Source: Amphiduros pacificus (lineage: Eukaryota > Annelida > Polychaeta > Phyllodocida > Hesionidae). From it: 64,000 bases of DNA. A program made the position numbers and the translations under genes. Location: contig OX439008.1 of assembly GCA_949316495.1 (NCBI GenBank), positions 9,298,501 through 9,362,500 on the forward strand, read 5' to 3'. Below, piece by piece: positions 50,701-62,720 of the stretch (position 1 is its first letter; each line of letters begins with the position of its first letter). The notes beneath the pieces were generated by a model. That model worked only from the letters and a program-made list of their open reading frames with translations, did not search any database and had not been told where the DNA came from.

Positions 50701-53700
50701 GGGGAACATTGAATCGACCTGCGCCATGTCTTTTTCAATTGGAATATCAGGATTCATTTTATTTAATTATTGAAATCTTAAAAGTTGTGAGTGGCGCCAT
50801 CTTGTCACCGTAAATAGCGCCGGGGAAATGCTTGATAAATAACATAAGTGGACCCTCCTTGACCCGTTTACCGAATTTGGGGAACATTGAATCGACCTGC
50901 GCCATGTCTTTTTCACTTGGAATATCAGGATTCATTTTATTTAATTATTGAAATCTTAAAAGTTGTGAGTGGCGCCATCTTGTCACCGTAAATAGCGCCG
51001 GGGAAATGCTTGATAAATAACATAATTGGACCCTCCTTGACCCGTTTACCGAATTTGGGGAACATTGAAGCGACCTGCGCCATGTCTTTTTCACTTGGAA
51101 TATCAGGATTTATTTTATTTAATTATTGAAATCTTAAAGTTGTGAGTGGCGCCATCTTGTCACCGTAAATAGCGCCGGGGAAATGCTTGATAAATAACAT
51201 AAGTGGACCCTCCTTGACCCGTTTACCGAATTTGGGGAACATTGAATCGACTTGCGCCATGTCTTTTTCACTTGGAATATCAGGATTCATTTTATTTAAT
51301 TATTTAAATCTGAAAGTTGTGAGTGGCGCCATCATGTCACCGTAAATAGCGCCGGGGAAACGCTTCATAAATAACATTATGGGACCCTCCTTGACCCGTA
51401 TGCAAAATTTGGGGAACATTGAATCGACCGGCGCCATGTCTTTTTCACTTGGAATATCAGGATTCATTTTATTTAATTATTGAAATCGTAAAGTTGTGAG
51501 TGGCGCCATCTTGTCACCGTATATAGCGCCGGAGAAACGCTTCATAAATGACATTATGGGTCCCCTCTTGGCCCGTATGCAAAATTTGGGGAACATTGAA
51601 TCGACCTGCGCCATGTCTTTTTCAATTGGAATATCAGGATTCATTTTATTTAATTATTGAAATCTTAAAAGGTGTGAGTGGCGCCATCTTGTCACCGTAA
51701 ATAGCGCCGGGGAAATGCTTGATAAATAACATAATTGGACCCTCCTTGACCCGTTTACCGAATTTGGGGAACATTGAATCGACCTGCGCCATGTCTTTTT
51801 CACTTGGAATATCAGGATTCATTATATTTAATTATTGAAATCTAAAAGTTGTGAGTGGCGCCATCTTGTCACCGTAAATAGCGCCGGGGAAACGCTTCAA
51901 AAATGACATTATGGGTCCCTCCTTGGCCCGTATGCAAAATTTAGGGAACATTGAATCGACCTGCGCCACGTCTATTTCACTTGGAATATCAGGATTCATT
52001 TTATTTAATTATTGAAATCTTAAAGTTGTGAGTGGCGCCATCTTGTCACCGTAAATAGCGCCGGAAAAACGCTTCATAAATGACATTATGGGTCCCTTCT
52101 TGGCCCGTATGCAAAATTTGGGGAACATTGAATCGACCTGCGCCATGTCTTTTTCAATTGGAATATCAGGATTCATTTTATTTAATTATTGAAATCTTAA
52201 AAGTTGTGAGTGGCGCCATCTTGTCACCGTAAATAGCGCCGGAGAAACGCTTCATAAATGACATTATGGGTCCCTTCTTGGCCCGTATGCAAAATTTGGG
52301 GAACATTGAATCGACCTGCGCCATGTCTTTTTCAATTGGAATATCAGGATTCATTTTATTTAATTATTGAAATATTAAAAGTTGTGAGTGGCGCCATCTT
52401 GTCACCGTAAATAGCGCCGGGGAAATGCTTGATAAATAACATAAGTGGACCCTCCTTGACCCGTTTACCGAATTTGGGGAACATTGAATCGACCTGCGCC
52501 ATGTCTTTTTCACTTGGAATATCAGGATTCATTTTATTTAATTATTTAAATCTGAAAGTTGTGAGTGGCGCCATCTTGTCACCGTAAATAGCGCCGGGGA
52601 AACACTTCATAAATAACATTATGGGTCCCTCCTTGGCCCATATGCAAAATTTGGGGTACATTGAATCGACCTGCGCCATGTCTTTTTCACTTGGAATATT
52701 AGGATTAATTTCAATTAACTATAGAAATCTTAAAGTTGTGAGTGGCGCCATCTTGTCACCGTAAATAGCGCCGGGGAAACGCTTCATAAATAACATTATG
52801 GGACCCTCCTTGACCCGTATGCAAAATTTGGGGAACATTGAATCGACCGGCGCCATGTCTTTTTCACTTGGAATATCAGGATTCATTTTATTTAATTATT
52901 GAAATCGTAAAGTTGTGAGTGGCGCCATCTTGTCACCGTAAATAGCGCCGGAGAAACGCTTCATAAATGACATTATGGGTCCCCTCTTGGCCCGTATGCA
53001 AAATTTGGGGAACATTGAATCGACCTGCGCCATGTCTTTTTCAATTGGAATATCAGGATTCATTTTATTTAATTATTGAAATCTTAAAAGGTGTGAGTGG
53101 CGCCATCTTGTCACCGTAAATAGCGCCGGGGAAATGCTTGATAAATAACATAATTGGACCCTCCTTGACCCGTTTACCGAATTTGGGGAACATTGAATCG
53201 ACCTGCGCCATGTCTTTTTCACTTGGAATATCAGGATTCATTTTATTTAATTATTGAAATCTAAAAGTTGTGAGTGGCGCCATCTTGTCACCGTAAATAG
53301 CGCCGGGGAAACGCTTCAAAAATGACATTATGGGTCCCTCCTTGGCCCGTATGCAAAATTTAGGGAACATTGAATCGACCTGCGCCACGTCTATTTCACT
53401 TGGAATATCAGGATTCATTTTATTTAATTATTTAAATATTAAAGTTGTGAGTGGCGCCATCTTGTCTCCGTAAATAGCGCCGGGGAAACGCTTTATAAAT
53501 AACATTATGGGACCCTCATTGACCCGTATGGAAAATTTGGGGAACATTGAATCGACCTGCGCTGTGTCTTTTTCACTTGGAATATCAGGATTTATTTTAT
53601 TTAACTATTGAAATCTTAAAGTTGTGAGTGGCGCCATCTTGTCACCGTAAATAGCGCCGGGGAAATGCTTGATAAATAACATAAGTGGACCCTCCTTGAC

Positions 53701-56700
53701 CCGTTTACCGAATTTGGGGAACATTGAATCGACCTGCGCCATGTCTTTTTCACTTGGAATATCAGGATTCATTTTATTTAATTATTGAAATCTTAAAAGT
53801 TGTGAGTGGCGCCATCTTGTCACCGTAAATAGCGCCGGGGAAATGCTTGATAAATAACATAATTGGACCCTCCTTGACCCGTTTACCGAATTTGGGGAAC
53901 ATTGAATCGACCTGCGCCACGTCTATTTCACTTGGAATATCAGGATTCATTTTATTTAATTATTTAAATATTAAAGTTGTGAGTGGCGCCATCTTGTCTC
54001 CGTAAATAGCGCCGGGGAAACGCTTCATAAATAACATTATGGGACCCTCCTTGACCCGTATGCAAAATTTGGGGAACATTGAATCGACCTGCGCTATGTC
54101 TTTTTCACTTGGAATATTAGGATTCATTTTATTTAATTATTGAAATCTTAAAGTTGTGAGTGGCGCCATCTTGTCACCGTAAATAGCGCCGGGGAAATGC
54201 TTGATAAATAACATAAGTGGACCCTCCTTGACCCGTTTACCGAATTTGGGGAACATTGAATCGACCTGCGCCATGTCTTTTTCACTTGGAATATCAGGAT
54301 TCATTTTATTTAATTATTGAAATCTTAAAGTTGTGAGTGGCGCCATCTTGTCACCGTAAATAGCGCCGGGGAAATGCTTGATAAATAACATAAGTGGACC
54401 CTCCTTGACCCGTTTACCGAATTTGGGGAACATTGAATCGACCTGCGCCATGTCTTTTTCACTTGGAATATCAGGATTCATTTTATTTAATTATTGAAAT
54501 CTGAAAGTTGTGAGTGGCGCCATCTTGTCACCGTAAATAGCGCCGGGGAAACACTTCATAAATAACATTATGGGTCCCTCCTTGGCCCATATGCAAAATT
54601 TGGGGTACATTGAATCGACCTGCGCCATGTCTTTTTCACTTGGAATATTAGGATTAATTTCAATTAACTATAGAAATCTTAAAGTTGTGAGTGGCGCCAT
54701 CTTGTCACCGTAAATAGCGCCGGGGAAACGCTTCATAAATAACATTATGGGACCCTCCTTGACCCGTATGCAAAATTTGGGGAACATTGAATCGACCTGC
54801 GCCATGTCTTTTTCAATTGGAATATCAGGATTCATTTTATTTAATTATTGAAATCTTAAAAGGTGTGAGTGGCGCCATCTTGTCACCGTAAATAGCGCCG
54901 GGGAAATGCTTGATAAATAACATAATTGGACCCTCCTTGACCCGTTTACCGAATTTGGGGAACATTGAATCGACCTGCGCCATGTCTTTTTCACTTGGAA
55001 TATCAGGATTCATTTTATTTAATTATTGAAATCTAAAAGTTGTGAGTGGCGCCATCTTGTCACCGTAAATAGCGCCGGTGAAACGCTTCAAAAATGACAT
55101 TATGGGTCCCTCCTTGGCCCGTATGCAAAATTTAGGGAACATTGAATTGACCTGCGCCACGTCTATTTCACTTGGAATATCAGGATTCATTTTATTTAAT
55201 TATTTAAATATTAAAGTTGTGAGTGGCGCCATCTTGTCTCCGTAAATAGCGCCGGGGAAACGCTTCATAAATAACATTATGGGACCCTCATTGACCCGTA
55301 TGGAAAATTTGGGGAACATTGAATCGACCTGCGCTGTGTCTTTTTCACTTGGAATATCAGGATTTATTTTATTTAATTATTGAAATCTTAAAGTTGTGAG
55401 TGGCGCCATCTTGTCACCGTAAATAGCGCCGGGGAAATGCTTGATAAATAACATAAGTGGACCCTCCTTGACCCGTTTACCGAATTTGGGGAACATTGAA
55501 TCGACCTGCGCCATGTCTTTTTCACTTGGAATATCAGGATTCATTTTATTTAATTATTGAAATCTTAAGGTTGTGAGTGGCACCATCTTGTCACTGTAAA
55601 TAGCGCCGGGGAAACGCTTCATAAATAACATTATGGGACCCTCCTTGACCCGTATGCAAAATTTGGGGAACATTGAATCGACCTGCGCCATGTCTTTTTC
55701 ACTTGGAATATCAGGATTCATTTTATTTAATTATTGAAATCTGAAAGTTGTGAGTGGCGCCATCTTGTCACCGTAAATAGCGCCGGGGAAACACTTCATA
55801 AATAACATTATGGGTCCCTCCTTGACCCGTTTACCGAATTTGGGGAACATTGAATCGACCTGCGCCATGTCTTTTTCAATTGGAATATTAGGATTAATTT
55901 CAATTAACTATAGAAATCTTAAAGTTGTGAGTGGCGCCATCTTGTCACCGTAAATAGCGCCGGGGAAACGCTTCATAAATAACATTATGGGACCCTCCTT
56001 GACCCGTATGCAAAATTTGGGGAACATTGAATCGACCTGCGCCATGTCTTTTTCACTTGGAATATCAGGATTCATTTTATTTAATTATTGAAATCTTAAA
56101 GTTGTGAGTGGCGCCATCTTGTCACCGTAAATAGCGCCGGAGAAACGCTTCATAAATGACATTATGGGTCCCTTCTTGGCCCGTATGCAAAATTTGGGGA
56201 ACATTGAATCGACCTGCGCCATGTCTTTTTCAATTGGAATATCAGGATTCATTTTATTTAATTATTGAAATCTTAAAAGTTGTGAGTGGCGCCATCTTGT
56301 CACCGTAAATAGCGCCGGGGAAATGCTTGATAAATAACATAATTGGACCCTCCTTGACCCGTTTACCGAATTTGGGGAACATTGAATCGACCTGCGCCAT
56401 GTCTTTTTCACTTGGAATATCAGGATTCATTTTATTTAATTATTGAAATCTTAAAAGTTGTGAGTGGCGCAATCTTGTCACCGTAAATAGCGCCGGGGAA
56501 ATGCTTGATAAATAACATAATTGGACCCTCCTTGACCCGTTTACCGAATTTGGGGAACATTGAATCGACCTGCGCCATGTCTTTTTCACTTTGAATATCA
56601 GGATTCATTTTATTTAATTATTGAAATCTTAAAGTTGTGAGTGGCGCCATCTTGTCACCGTAAATAGCGCCGGAGAAACGCTTCATAAATGACATTATGG

Positions 56701-58169
56701 GTCCCCTCTTGGCCCGTATGCAAAATTTGGGGAACATTGAATCGACCTGCGCCATGTCTTTTTCACTTGGAATATCAGGATTCATTTTATTTAATTATTG
56801 AAATCTTAAGGTTGTGAGTGGCACCATCTTGTCACTGTAAATAGCGCCGGGGAAACGCTTCATAAATAACATTATGGGACCCTCCTTGACCCGTATGCAA
56901 AATTTGGGGAACATTGAATCGACCTGCGCCATGTCTTTTTCACTTGGAATATCAGGATTCATTTTATTTAATTATTAAAATTTGAAAGTTGTGAGTGGCG
57001 CCATCTTGTCACCGTAAATAGCGCCGGGGAAACGCTTCATAAATAACATTATGGGACCCTCCTTGACCTGTATACCAAATTTGGGGAACATTGAATCGAC
57101 CTGCGCTATGTCTTTTTCACTTGGAATATCAGGATTCATTTTATTTAATTATTGAAATCTTAAAGTTGTGAGTGGCGCCATCTTGTCACCGTAAATAGCG
57201 CCGGGGAAACGCTTCATAAACAACATTATGGGTCCCTCCTTGGCCCGTTTGAAAAATTTGGGGAACATTGAATCGACCTGCGCCACGTCTATTTCACTTG
57301 GAATATCAGGATTCATTTTATTTAATTATTGAAATCTTAAGGTTGTGAGTGGCACCATCTTGTCACTGTAAATAGCGCCGGGGAAACGCTTCATAAATAA
57401 CATTATGGGACCCTCCTTGACCCGTATGCAAAATTTGGGGAACATTGAATCGACCTGCGCCATGTCTTTTTCACTTGGAATATCAGGATTCATTTTATTT
57501 AATTATTAAAATTTGAAAGTTGTGAGTGGCGCCATCTTGTCACCGTAAATAGCGCCGGGGAAACGCTTCATAAATAACATTATGGGACCCTCCTTGACCT
57601 GTATACCAAATTTGGGGAACATTGAATCGACCTGCGCTATGTCTTTTTCACTTGGAATATCAGGATTCATTTTATTTAATTATTGAAATCTTAAAGTTGT
57701 GAGTGGCGCCATCTTGTCACCGTAAATAGCGCCGGGGAAACGCTTCATAAACGACATTATGGGTCCCTCCTTGGCCCGTTTGAAAAATTTGGGGAACATT
57801 GAATCGACCTGCGCCACGTCTATTTCACTTGGAATATCAGGATTCATTTTATTTAATTATTGAAATCTTAAAGTTGTGAGTGGCGCCATCTTGTCACCGT
57901 AAATAGCGCCGGGGAAACGCTTCATAAACAACATTATGGGTCCCTCCTTGGCCCGTTTGAAAAATTTGGGGAACATTGAATCGACCTGCGCCACGTCTAT
58001 TTCACTTGGAATATCAGGATTCATTTGATTTAATTATTTAAATCTGAAAGTTGTGAGTGGCGCCATCTTGTCACCGTAAATAGCGCCGGGGAAACGCTTG
58101 ATAAATGACATTATGGGACCCTCCTTGACCCGTATACCAAATTTGGTGAACATTGAATCGACCTGCACT
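44729..58169 (-). repeat. Right satellite array, 177-bp monomer, about 76 reverse copies
   Basis: These are the same 177-bp monomer in reverse orientation. It has its own subtype set: eight monomers carry ATTAATTTCAATTAACTATA (near 44,749; 45,457; 46,521; 49,157; 50,397; 52,700; 54,652; 55,886), which I do not see in the left arm. The left-arm GGCGTAGG subtype in turn is missing here. Higher-order repeats are about 20-22 monomers: the GCTGTGTC marker recurs at 46,138, 50,015, 53,561 and 55,333. One monomer near 47,875 lacks 23 bp (GACCCG joined directly to AATCGACC). Some variants, such as the TTTACCGAATTT form, are shared with the left arm. Confidence 0.97.
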
Positions 58170-58375
58170 TGTTTTTTTACCCCTTGTTTAAATTATATTT
58201 TGGTTTTTATTATTATTATAATTTCCTTTCACATATTATGGCACAAAATTCAGCTCGGTCATATTTGGAACATAATTTTGGAAATCTGACATGTTGACAT
58301 AATTTACTACAAATTTAGGAAAAAATTTGAATAATGAACTGTGAATAGTGAATAAGTAACAAAGTTCACACACAT
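58170..58375 (-). repeat. Right terminal inverted repeat, unique 206-bp part
   Basis: Exact reverse complement of 24,565-24,770. It ends ...CAAAGTTCACACACAT at the right target-site duplication. Short frames that cross it (58,098-58,289 plus; 58,236-58,502 minus) are chance. Confidence 0.95.
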
Positions 58376-58384
58376 CGTAAAACC
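58376..58384. repeat. Right 9-bp target-site duplication (CGTAAAACC)
   Basis: Identical to 24,556-24,564 and directly adjacent to the element end. Confidence 0.95.
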
Positions 58385-60180
58385 TTTGTAACTCGCGCTG
58401 CTCATAAATTAAAAACACACCAGTCTCATAATTACATCTTGTGTAAATATAAAAAGCAAAGGTGCAATTTGAGAGAGGAGCTTTCACAAATTGATTACTC
58501 ATCCTCTTTCAGTCTTCCTCTAATTTACCCAATAATTAGATTCGCTAAAATGAGACATTTTTTATATCAAATTGTTGTTACAAAAATAGCAGAAACATAC
58601 ATGAAATTATTATGATCAGGTTCAATGAGAAGATATTCGGTCATTTCGTCTATCTTTCCATCTGACCTATAATATTCGAACATTCAAATACTCTGCACGT
58701 GTACGTTTATAAATCTGAGGAAAATAGAAAGATCTATCACAAAATTAGCGTTTAATTTGGTACAAATACTCAATCTTAATTAAGGTAAATAATGCGGTAG
58801 ATTTCAATGTAACAAGGAATATAATAAACATGGTAGACTATTGTCTCCGAGAAGGAATGAAACAACAGATGCTAGAGATATAATTCATCAAAACTTAACT
58901 TAAGATATGATTTATGAAAAAAAATGTACTCAAAGGTCCAATTTAATCTCATTGCCTCTGCAAATCTGAGATTAATCATATTTAATCATGAAGTTTCGAT
59001 TAAATTTATTTTGGAACAGACATGAAATGATGCATGGCTTTGCAGTTTGTAGTGATCATGTGTTTGAGATGGCAGTTGCTTTTGATCACACTGTTATCTA
59101 TCATCTAAATGTCTTCCACTTCCAAAATAAAAGACCCAAATCTGGTGAAAAGCCAACAGAATCCTATCTGCATGTTTGACAAGTTGGAAGAAGAGACTTG
59201 GTGCCAACAGATATTTTTAAGCCACAATGTTTCAAAAAGGTTTCTGTTTTTTTGTTTATTCAACAATAATGGGATGAGATAAATAATAGTGATAAAAGTT
59301 GTAACAGGACAAAGCACGGAAATAAAACAGGACGTTTTTTTTTGCCGATTTCATGCCATGACCAACTCTCGTGATGCTCAAGTCATTCAAAACAGGAACA
59401 GGAAGTTATATCTTACCTCTAATGTATGTCGCAAAATGTTTAGTTTTTTTTTTAATTAAAAAATATATAGATGCAAAAAAGTAATGCAATATGTGGCATA
59501 TTAAAAGTACAGAAGATGATTAATGTACGATTGTAATCTGCATAGACAATAAAAAATAGATAAGATGTTTTTGTCCTCGGGAATATTTCTGCCAACTTCT
59601 CGATTACGGCGTCGGCAGAGGCTCGAGGCAAGTCATCAACACGAGATAGGCATTACTGGAATTGTTGCACACGTTTCGTCTCCAATAAATGACGTTTTTG
59701 ATACAATATGTGCATTATAAGATAGACATATTTCACATAGTGGTAGCATTTTGTGTAGAGATGTGAAGATATCACTACGTGTACAAGAGGACCAATCTAT
59801 TGTCATAACATATCCGCTTCTCTAATGATGGTGGAAAAAAATAAAATTGTTCCTCCAAGATGGTGTCTTTGCATGATAATAATACAATTATCGTTGTCTC
59901 AGGAGGCTTCATCGACTAAAAAGCTATATTTTTCCCAAATATATATGCTAAAAATTTAGCTTTTTACCTATTAGTAAATCTCTGTTAATTCGTCACTGTG
60001 AATCATGTAATATGGCATACAGCACATTAAGTAACACTAAGAAGTGTTTGGACAACACACAAACTAGAAATAACATAAGCAATACTGTGGGGGGGTGGAG
60101 GTGTGTAGACAGTGTCCAATATAGAGCAGACCAGATTTTGGATTTGCCGCTTTTGGTTTTTGTATGAATTTGTCGCCACT
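58385..60180. other. Non-coding, no gene seen
   Basis: AT-rich flank of the foldback element. Short frames near 58,990-59,320 overlap on opposite strands and are not recognisable. A small GC-richer patch lies at about 59,575-59,660. Confidence 0.45.
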
Positions 60181-60184
60181 GTTC

Positions 60185-61333
60185 CAGAGGTGGGTTCTCC
60201 AGAGGTTGGGTCTCCAGAGGTTAGGACTCCAGAGGTTAGAACTCCAGAGGTGGGGACTCCAGAGGTGGGGACTCCAGAGGTGGGGACTCCAGAGGTGGGA
60301 CTCCAGAGGTGGGGACTCCAGAGGTGGGACTCCAGAGATGGGGACTCCAGAGATGCGGGCTCTAGAGGTTAGGACTCCAGAGGTGGGGACTCCTGAGATG
60401 AGGACTCCAGAGGTTAGGACTCCAGAGGTGGGGACTCCAGAGGTGGGGACTCCAGAGGTGAGGACTCCAGAGGTGGGGACTCCAGAGGTGGGACTCCAGA
60501 GATGGGGACTCCAGAGGTGGGGACTCCAGAGATGGGGACTCCAGAGGTTAGGACTCCAGAGGTGGGGACTCCTGAGATGAGGACTCCAGAGGTTAGGACT
60601 CCAGAGGTGGGGACTCCAGAGGTGAGGACTCCAGAGGTGAGGACTCCCGAGATGAGGACTCCCGAGATGAGGACTCCAGAGGTTAGGACTCCAGAGGTGG
60701 GGACTCCCGAGATGAGGACTTTTGATGCGGGGACTCCAGAGGTGGGGATTCCAGAGGTGAGGACTCCAGAGGTGAGGACTCCAGAGGTGAGGACTTTTGA
60801 TGCGGGGACTCCAGAGGTGGGGACTCCAGAGGTGAGGACTCCAGAGGTGAGGACTCCAGAGGTGAGGACTTTTGATGCGGGGACTCCAGAGGTGGGGACT
60901 CCAGAGGTGGGGACTCCAGAGGTGAGGACTCCAGAGGTTAGGACTCCAGAGATGGGGACTCCAGAGGTGGGGACTCCAGAGGTGAGGACTCCAGAGGTGA
61001 GGACTCCAGAGGTGGGGACTCCAGAGGTGGGGACTCCAGAGGTGAGGACTCCAGAGGTGAGGACTTTTGATGCGGGGACTCCAGAGGTGGGGACTCCAGA
61101 GGTGAGGACTCCAGAGGTGAGGACTCCAGAGGTGGGGACTCCAGAGGTGGGGACTCCAGAGGTGAGGACTCCAGAGGTGAGGACTCCAGAGGTGGGGACT
61201 TTTGATGCGGGGACTCCAGAGGTGGGGATTCCAGAGGTGAGGACTCCAGAGGTGGGGACTCCAGAGATGGGGACTCCAGAGGTGAGGACTCCAGAGGTGA
61301 GGACTCCAGAGGCAGGGACTCCAGAGATGGGGG
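60185..61333. repeat. 15-bp minisatellite, about 76 copies
   Basis: Tandem units of GGACTCCAGAGGTGG, with G/A alternation in the GTGGG/GTGAG/GTTAG part. A distinctive variant GACTTTTGATGCGGG recurs at about 60,717, 60,792, 60,867, 61,062 and 61,197. These spacings are whole numbers of units (5, 5, 13 and 9), so there is higher-order structure. Units are a multiple of three, giving long frames on both strands, the longest 452 minus-strand codons of repeating LWSPH. Its non-repeat ends show no domain, and sister frames are equally open, so I do not call a gene. Confidence 0.95.
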
Positions 61334-61779
61334 CATAGGAAATATTGACACCCAATTTCGGCGAACAAGTCAGTACTACAGAATGGTTCTGATTCATCTG
61401 CCCAGGTCATAGCATTATTCAATGATATGAACCTTTATGACATCTGATCACAAATGATATTACTCATTGCTTTCATCAGCCACTGCATACGTCTTCACTT
61501 AGTGACCCACAGAGGGCACTGAGGTTACATCCGGGAAATGCATCTGAAGGTCTTAGGTATTTGATCTAGGCCTTAGAACATAGTTCCATACTAGCTAGTT
61601 CGTGTCTTTCTCCTGTTTTATTGAGAGATCTAGAATAGCTATACTATAGCCTAAGAGTCCGGAAGAAATGGGTTACAGATATACCAATATATCTATCTAT
61701 ATAATTCTAAATCTTTACGTTTACTTTGCAAAACCAATTGTCATCCAACCGATAGTGCAAGAATACACTAGAGATGCAG
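61334..61779. other. Non-coding, no gene seen
   Basis: No recognisable feature between the minisatellite and the LINE relic. Confidence 0.45.
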
Positions 61780-62330
61780 CTGGACCATACCAGCTGCTTG
61801 ACACCAGCCTTTACACTCTTTCCTGAAATATGCTGAGCTTCCAGCTCAAAACATACTGAAATCAGGGGGAAGATTATTCCAGTCAGTCACAGTCTTAGCT
61901 GTCATTATAAGAATAGATGTCATTATAAGGGTCACAGCTGGTCGCCATTTCTATTTAGCCATTTCAATGTTTTTTTCCTTGTAAAGGTAAATGTTCTGGC
62001 AATCAATGACATATTTTATACCCTTGTACAATAGACTTGCCATTGAGTCCTCCTCCCTGCTATGAAATCCCATTCTTGGTGTCCATATATTATGTTACAG
62101 TGCATGTTTCTTTCTTCTTCCAATTGCCAGTCACAATTCTAGCAGCTCATCTTTGCACTTATTCTATTCGGTCAATATCTTTCTTGATGTAAGGGCCCCA
62201 TACCTGATGCATATTCTATGTAAAGGTGCACAAAGGTGCTTTAGGCATATATTTCCTGGGCACATGTTGAAATTCATTCTCACATATCCAGGTACTTGAT
62301 TCAGTTCGCAAGCAATGTTGGTCACTCATT
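61780..62330 (-). mobile_element. LINE (non-LTR retrotransposon) relic, C-terminal end of reverse transcriptase ORF
   Basis: Read on the minus strand, the sequence still shows the order of the conserved tail of jockey/CR1-type LINE ORF2 proteins. Near 62,200 comes VWGPYIKKDIDRIE (the family's VWDPYTKKDIDKIE block). Next is RRAARIVTGNWKK-like sequence with frame changes, then GWDFIAGRRTQWQVYCTR-like sequence (family W-x-x-L-x-x-RR). Near 61,880 is KTVTGIIFPLISV-like sequence (family RTIxDWNxLP). Stops and frame changes are frequent, and the fingers/palm part with the catalytic Asp-Asp is absent, so this is an old 5'-truncated fragment. Clade assignment is by memory of the motif order only. Confidence 0.55.
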
Positions 62331-62419
62331 AGGTGCTAATTATTGGCCACTAATTATATATTTTTATCTATATAAATAAATATTCAAATAAAAAGGGATG
62401 AAAAAGATGAGTCAGCTCA

Positions 62420-62720
62420 TTAAGAGGTGGAAAGCGTTTTCAGCCCACCATCAGAGAAGGCGTATAAAAGAGAGCGGGTAGTCATTAGGCAAATGGGATT
62501 TAACTTTACACATCTATGAAGCCCATAAATGTCTGACATAGCTGGATGTGTGGGGCTATTCACGCTGCAGCCTTCACAGCCTACCGCTGCTCTGACACGA
62601 CCCACCTGTAGATCCATCCCACTCAATGTTTTTCTTAGATATGCCATGAAAGGCTTCCAGAAAAGTGTATTTGCCATCACTTTGCTTTCATGAAGCATTG
62701 AGTGTTTGTCATGAATTCAG
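62420..62720. other. Slightly GC-richer patch with a 92-codon minus frame
   Basis: The minus strand is open from 62,698 to 62,420 (92 codons including WKPFMAYLRKTLSG and VGRVRAAVGCEGC). I do not recognise it and see no splice context that would make it an exon. On the plus strand a good TATA-like word, GTATAAAAGAG, lies at about 62,462, but no gene follows it. Most likely non-coding. Confidence 0.2.

Larger units (their letters stand above)
24565..58375. mobile_element. 33.8 kb foldback (FB/TU-like) DNA element built of 177-bp satellite arrays
   Basis: The whole interval is one giant inverted repeat bounded by a perfect 9-bp target-site duplication. It starts ATGTGTGTGAACTTTGTTAC and ends with the exact reverse complement. 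From each end inward come 206 bp of unique terminal sequence and then a satellite array of 177-bp monomers: about 113 forward copies in the left arm (20.2 kb) and about 76 reverse copies in the right arm (13.6 kb). The arms meet at about 44,729 with no central unique DNA. No frame of 60 or more codons exists inside, so the element is non-autonomous. Long inverted repeats made of internal tandem repeats define Drosophila Foldback (9-bp duplications) and sea urchin TU elements; a 9-bp duplication also fits Mutator-like and some Merlin elements. The superfamily cannot be assigned without the source transposase. Confidence 0.92.

Noticed and set aside
24771-58169. A CRISPR array or a tandem gene family as explanation of the 177-bp repeat
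   Set aside because: There are no short direct repeats with unique spacers; the whole 177-bp unit is repeated. All frames have stops within each unit, and the host is eukaryotic.
24565-58375. A palindrome produced by an assembly or sequencing artefact (missed adapter)
   Set aside because: The arms differ in length (20.2 and 13.6 kb), in monomer subtypes and in higher-order period, the centre is out of register, and a target-site duplication frames the whole. The exact copy numbers could still be misassembled.
24565-58375. A Polinton or other capsid-bearing element
   Set aside because: There is no coding sequence of any kind inside. The target duplication is 9 bp and not the 6 bp usual for Polintons.
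24565-58375. Centromeric satellite with chance flanking similarity
   Set aside because: Exact 206-bp inverted ends plus a 9-bp duplication are not expected by chance. Whether the same monomer also serves at centromeres elsewhere cannot be judged from this window.
60064-61422. A 452-codon minus-strand frame (repeating LWSPH) and sister frames on both strands
   Set aside because: The 15-bp unit is a multiple of three, so any stop-free frame stays open across the array. Several frames on both strands are equally open, and the non-repeat ends carry no domain.
62455-62500. A core promoter with TATAAAAG and a TCATT initiator-like word
   Set aside because: The spacing of about 21 bp is shorter than usual and no gene or exon follows on the plus strand.
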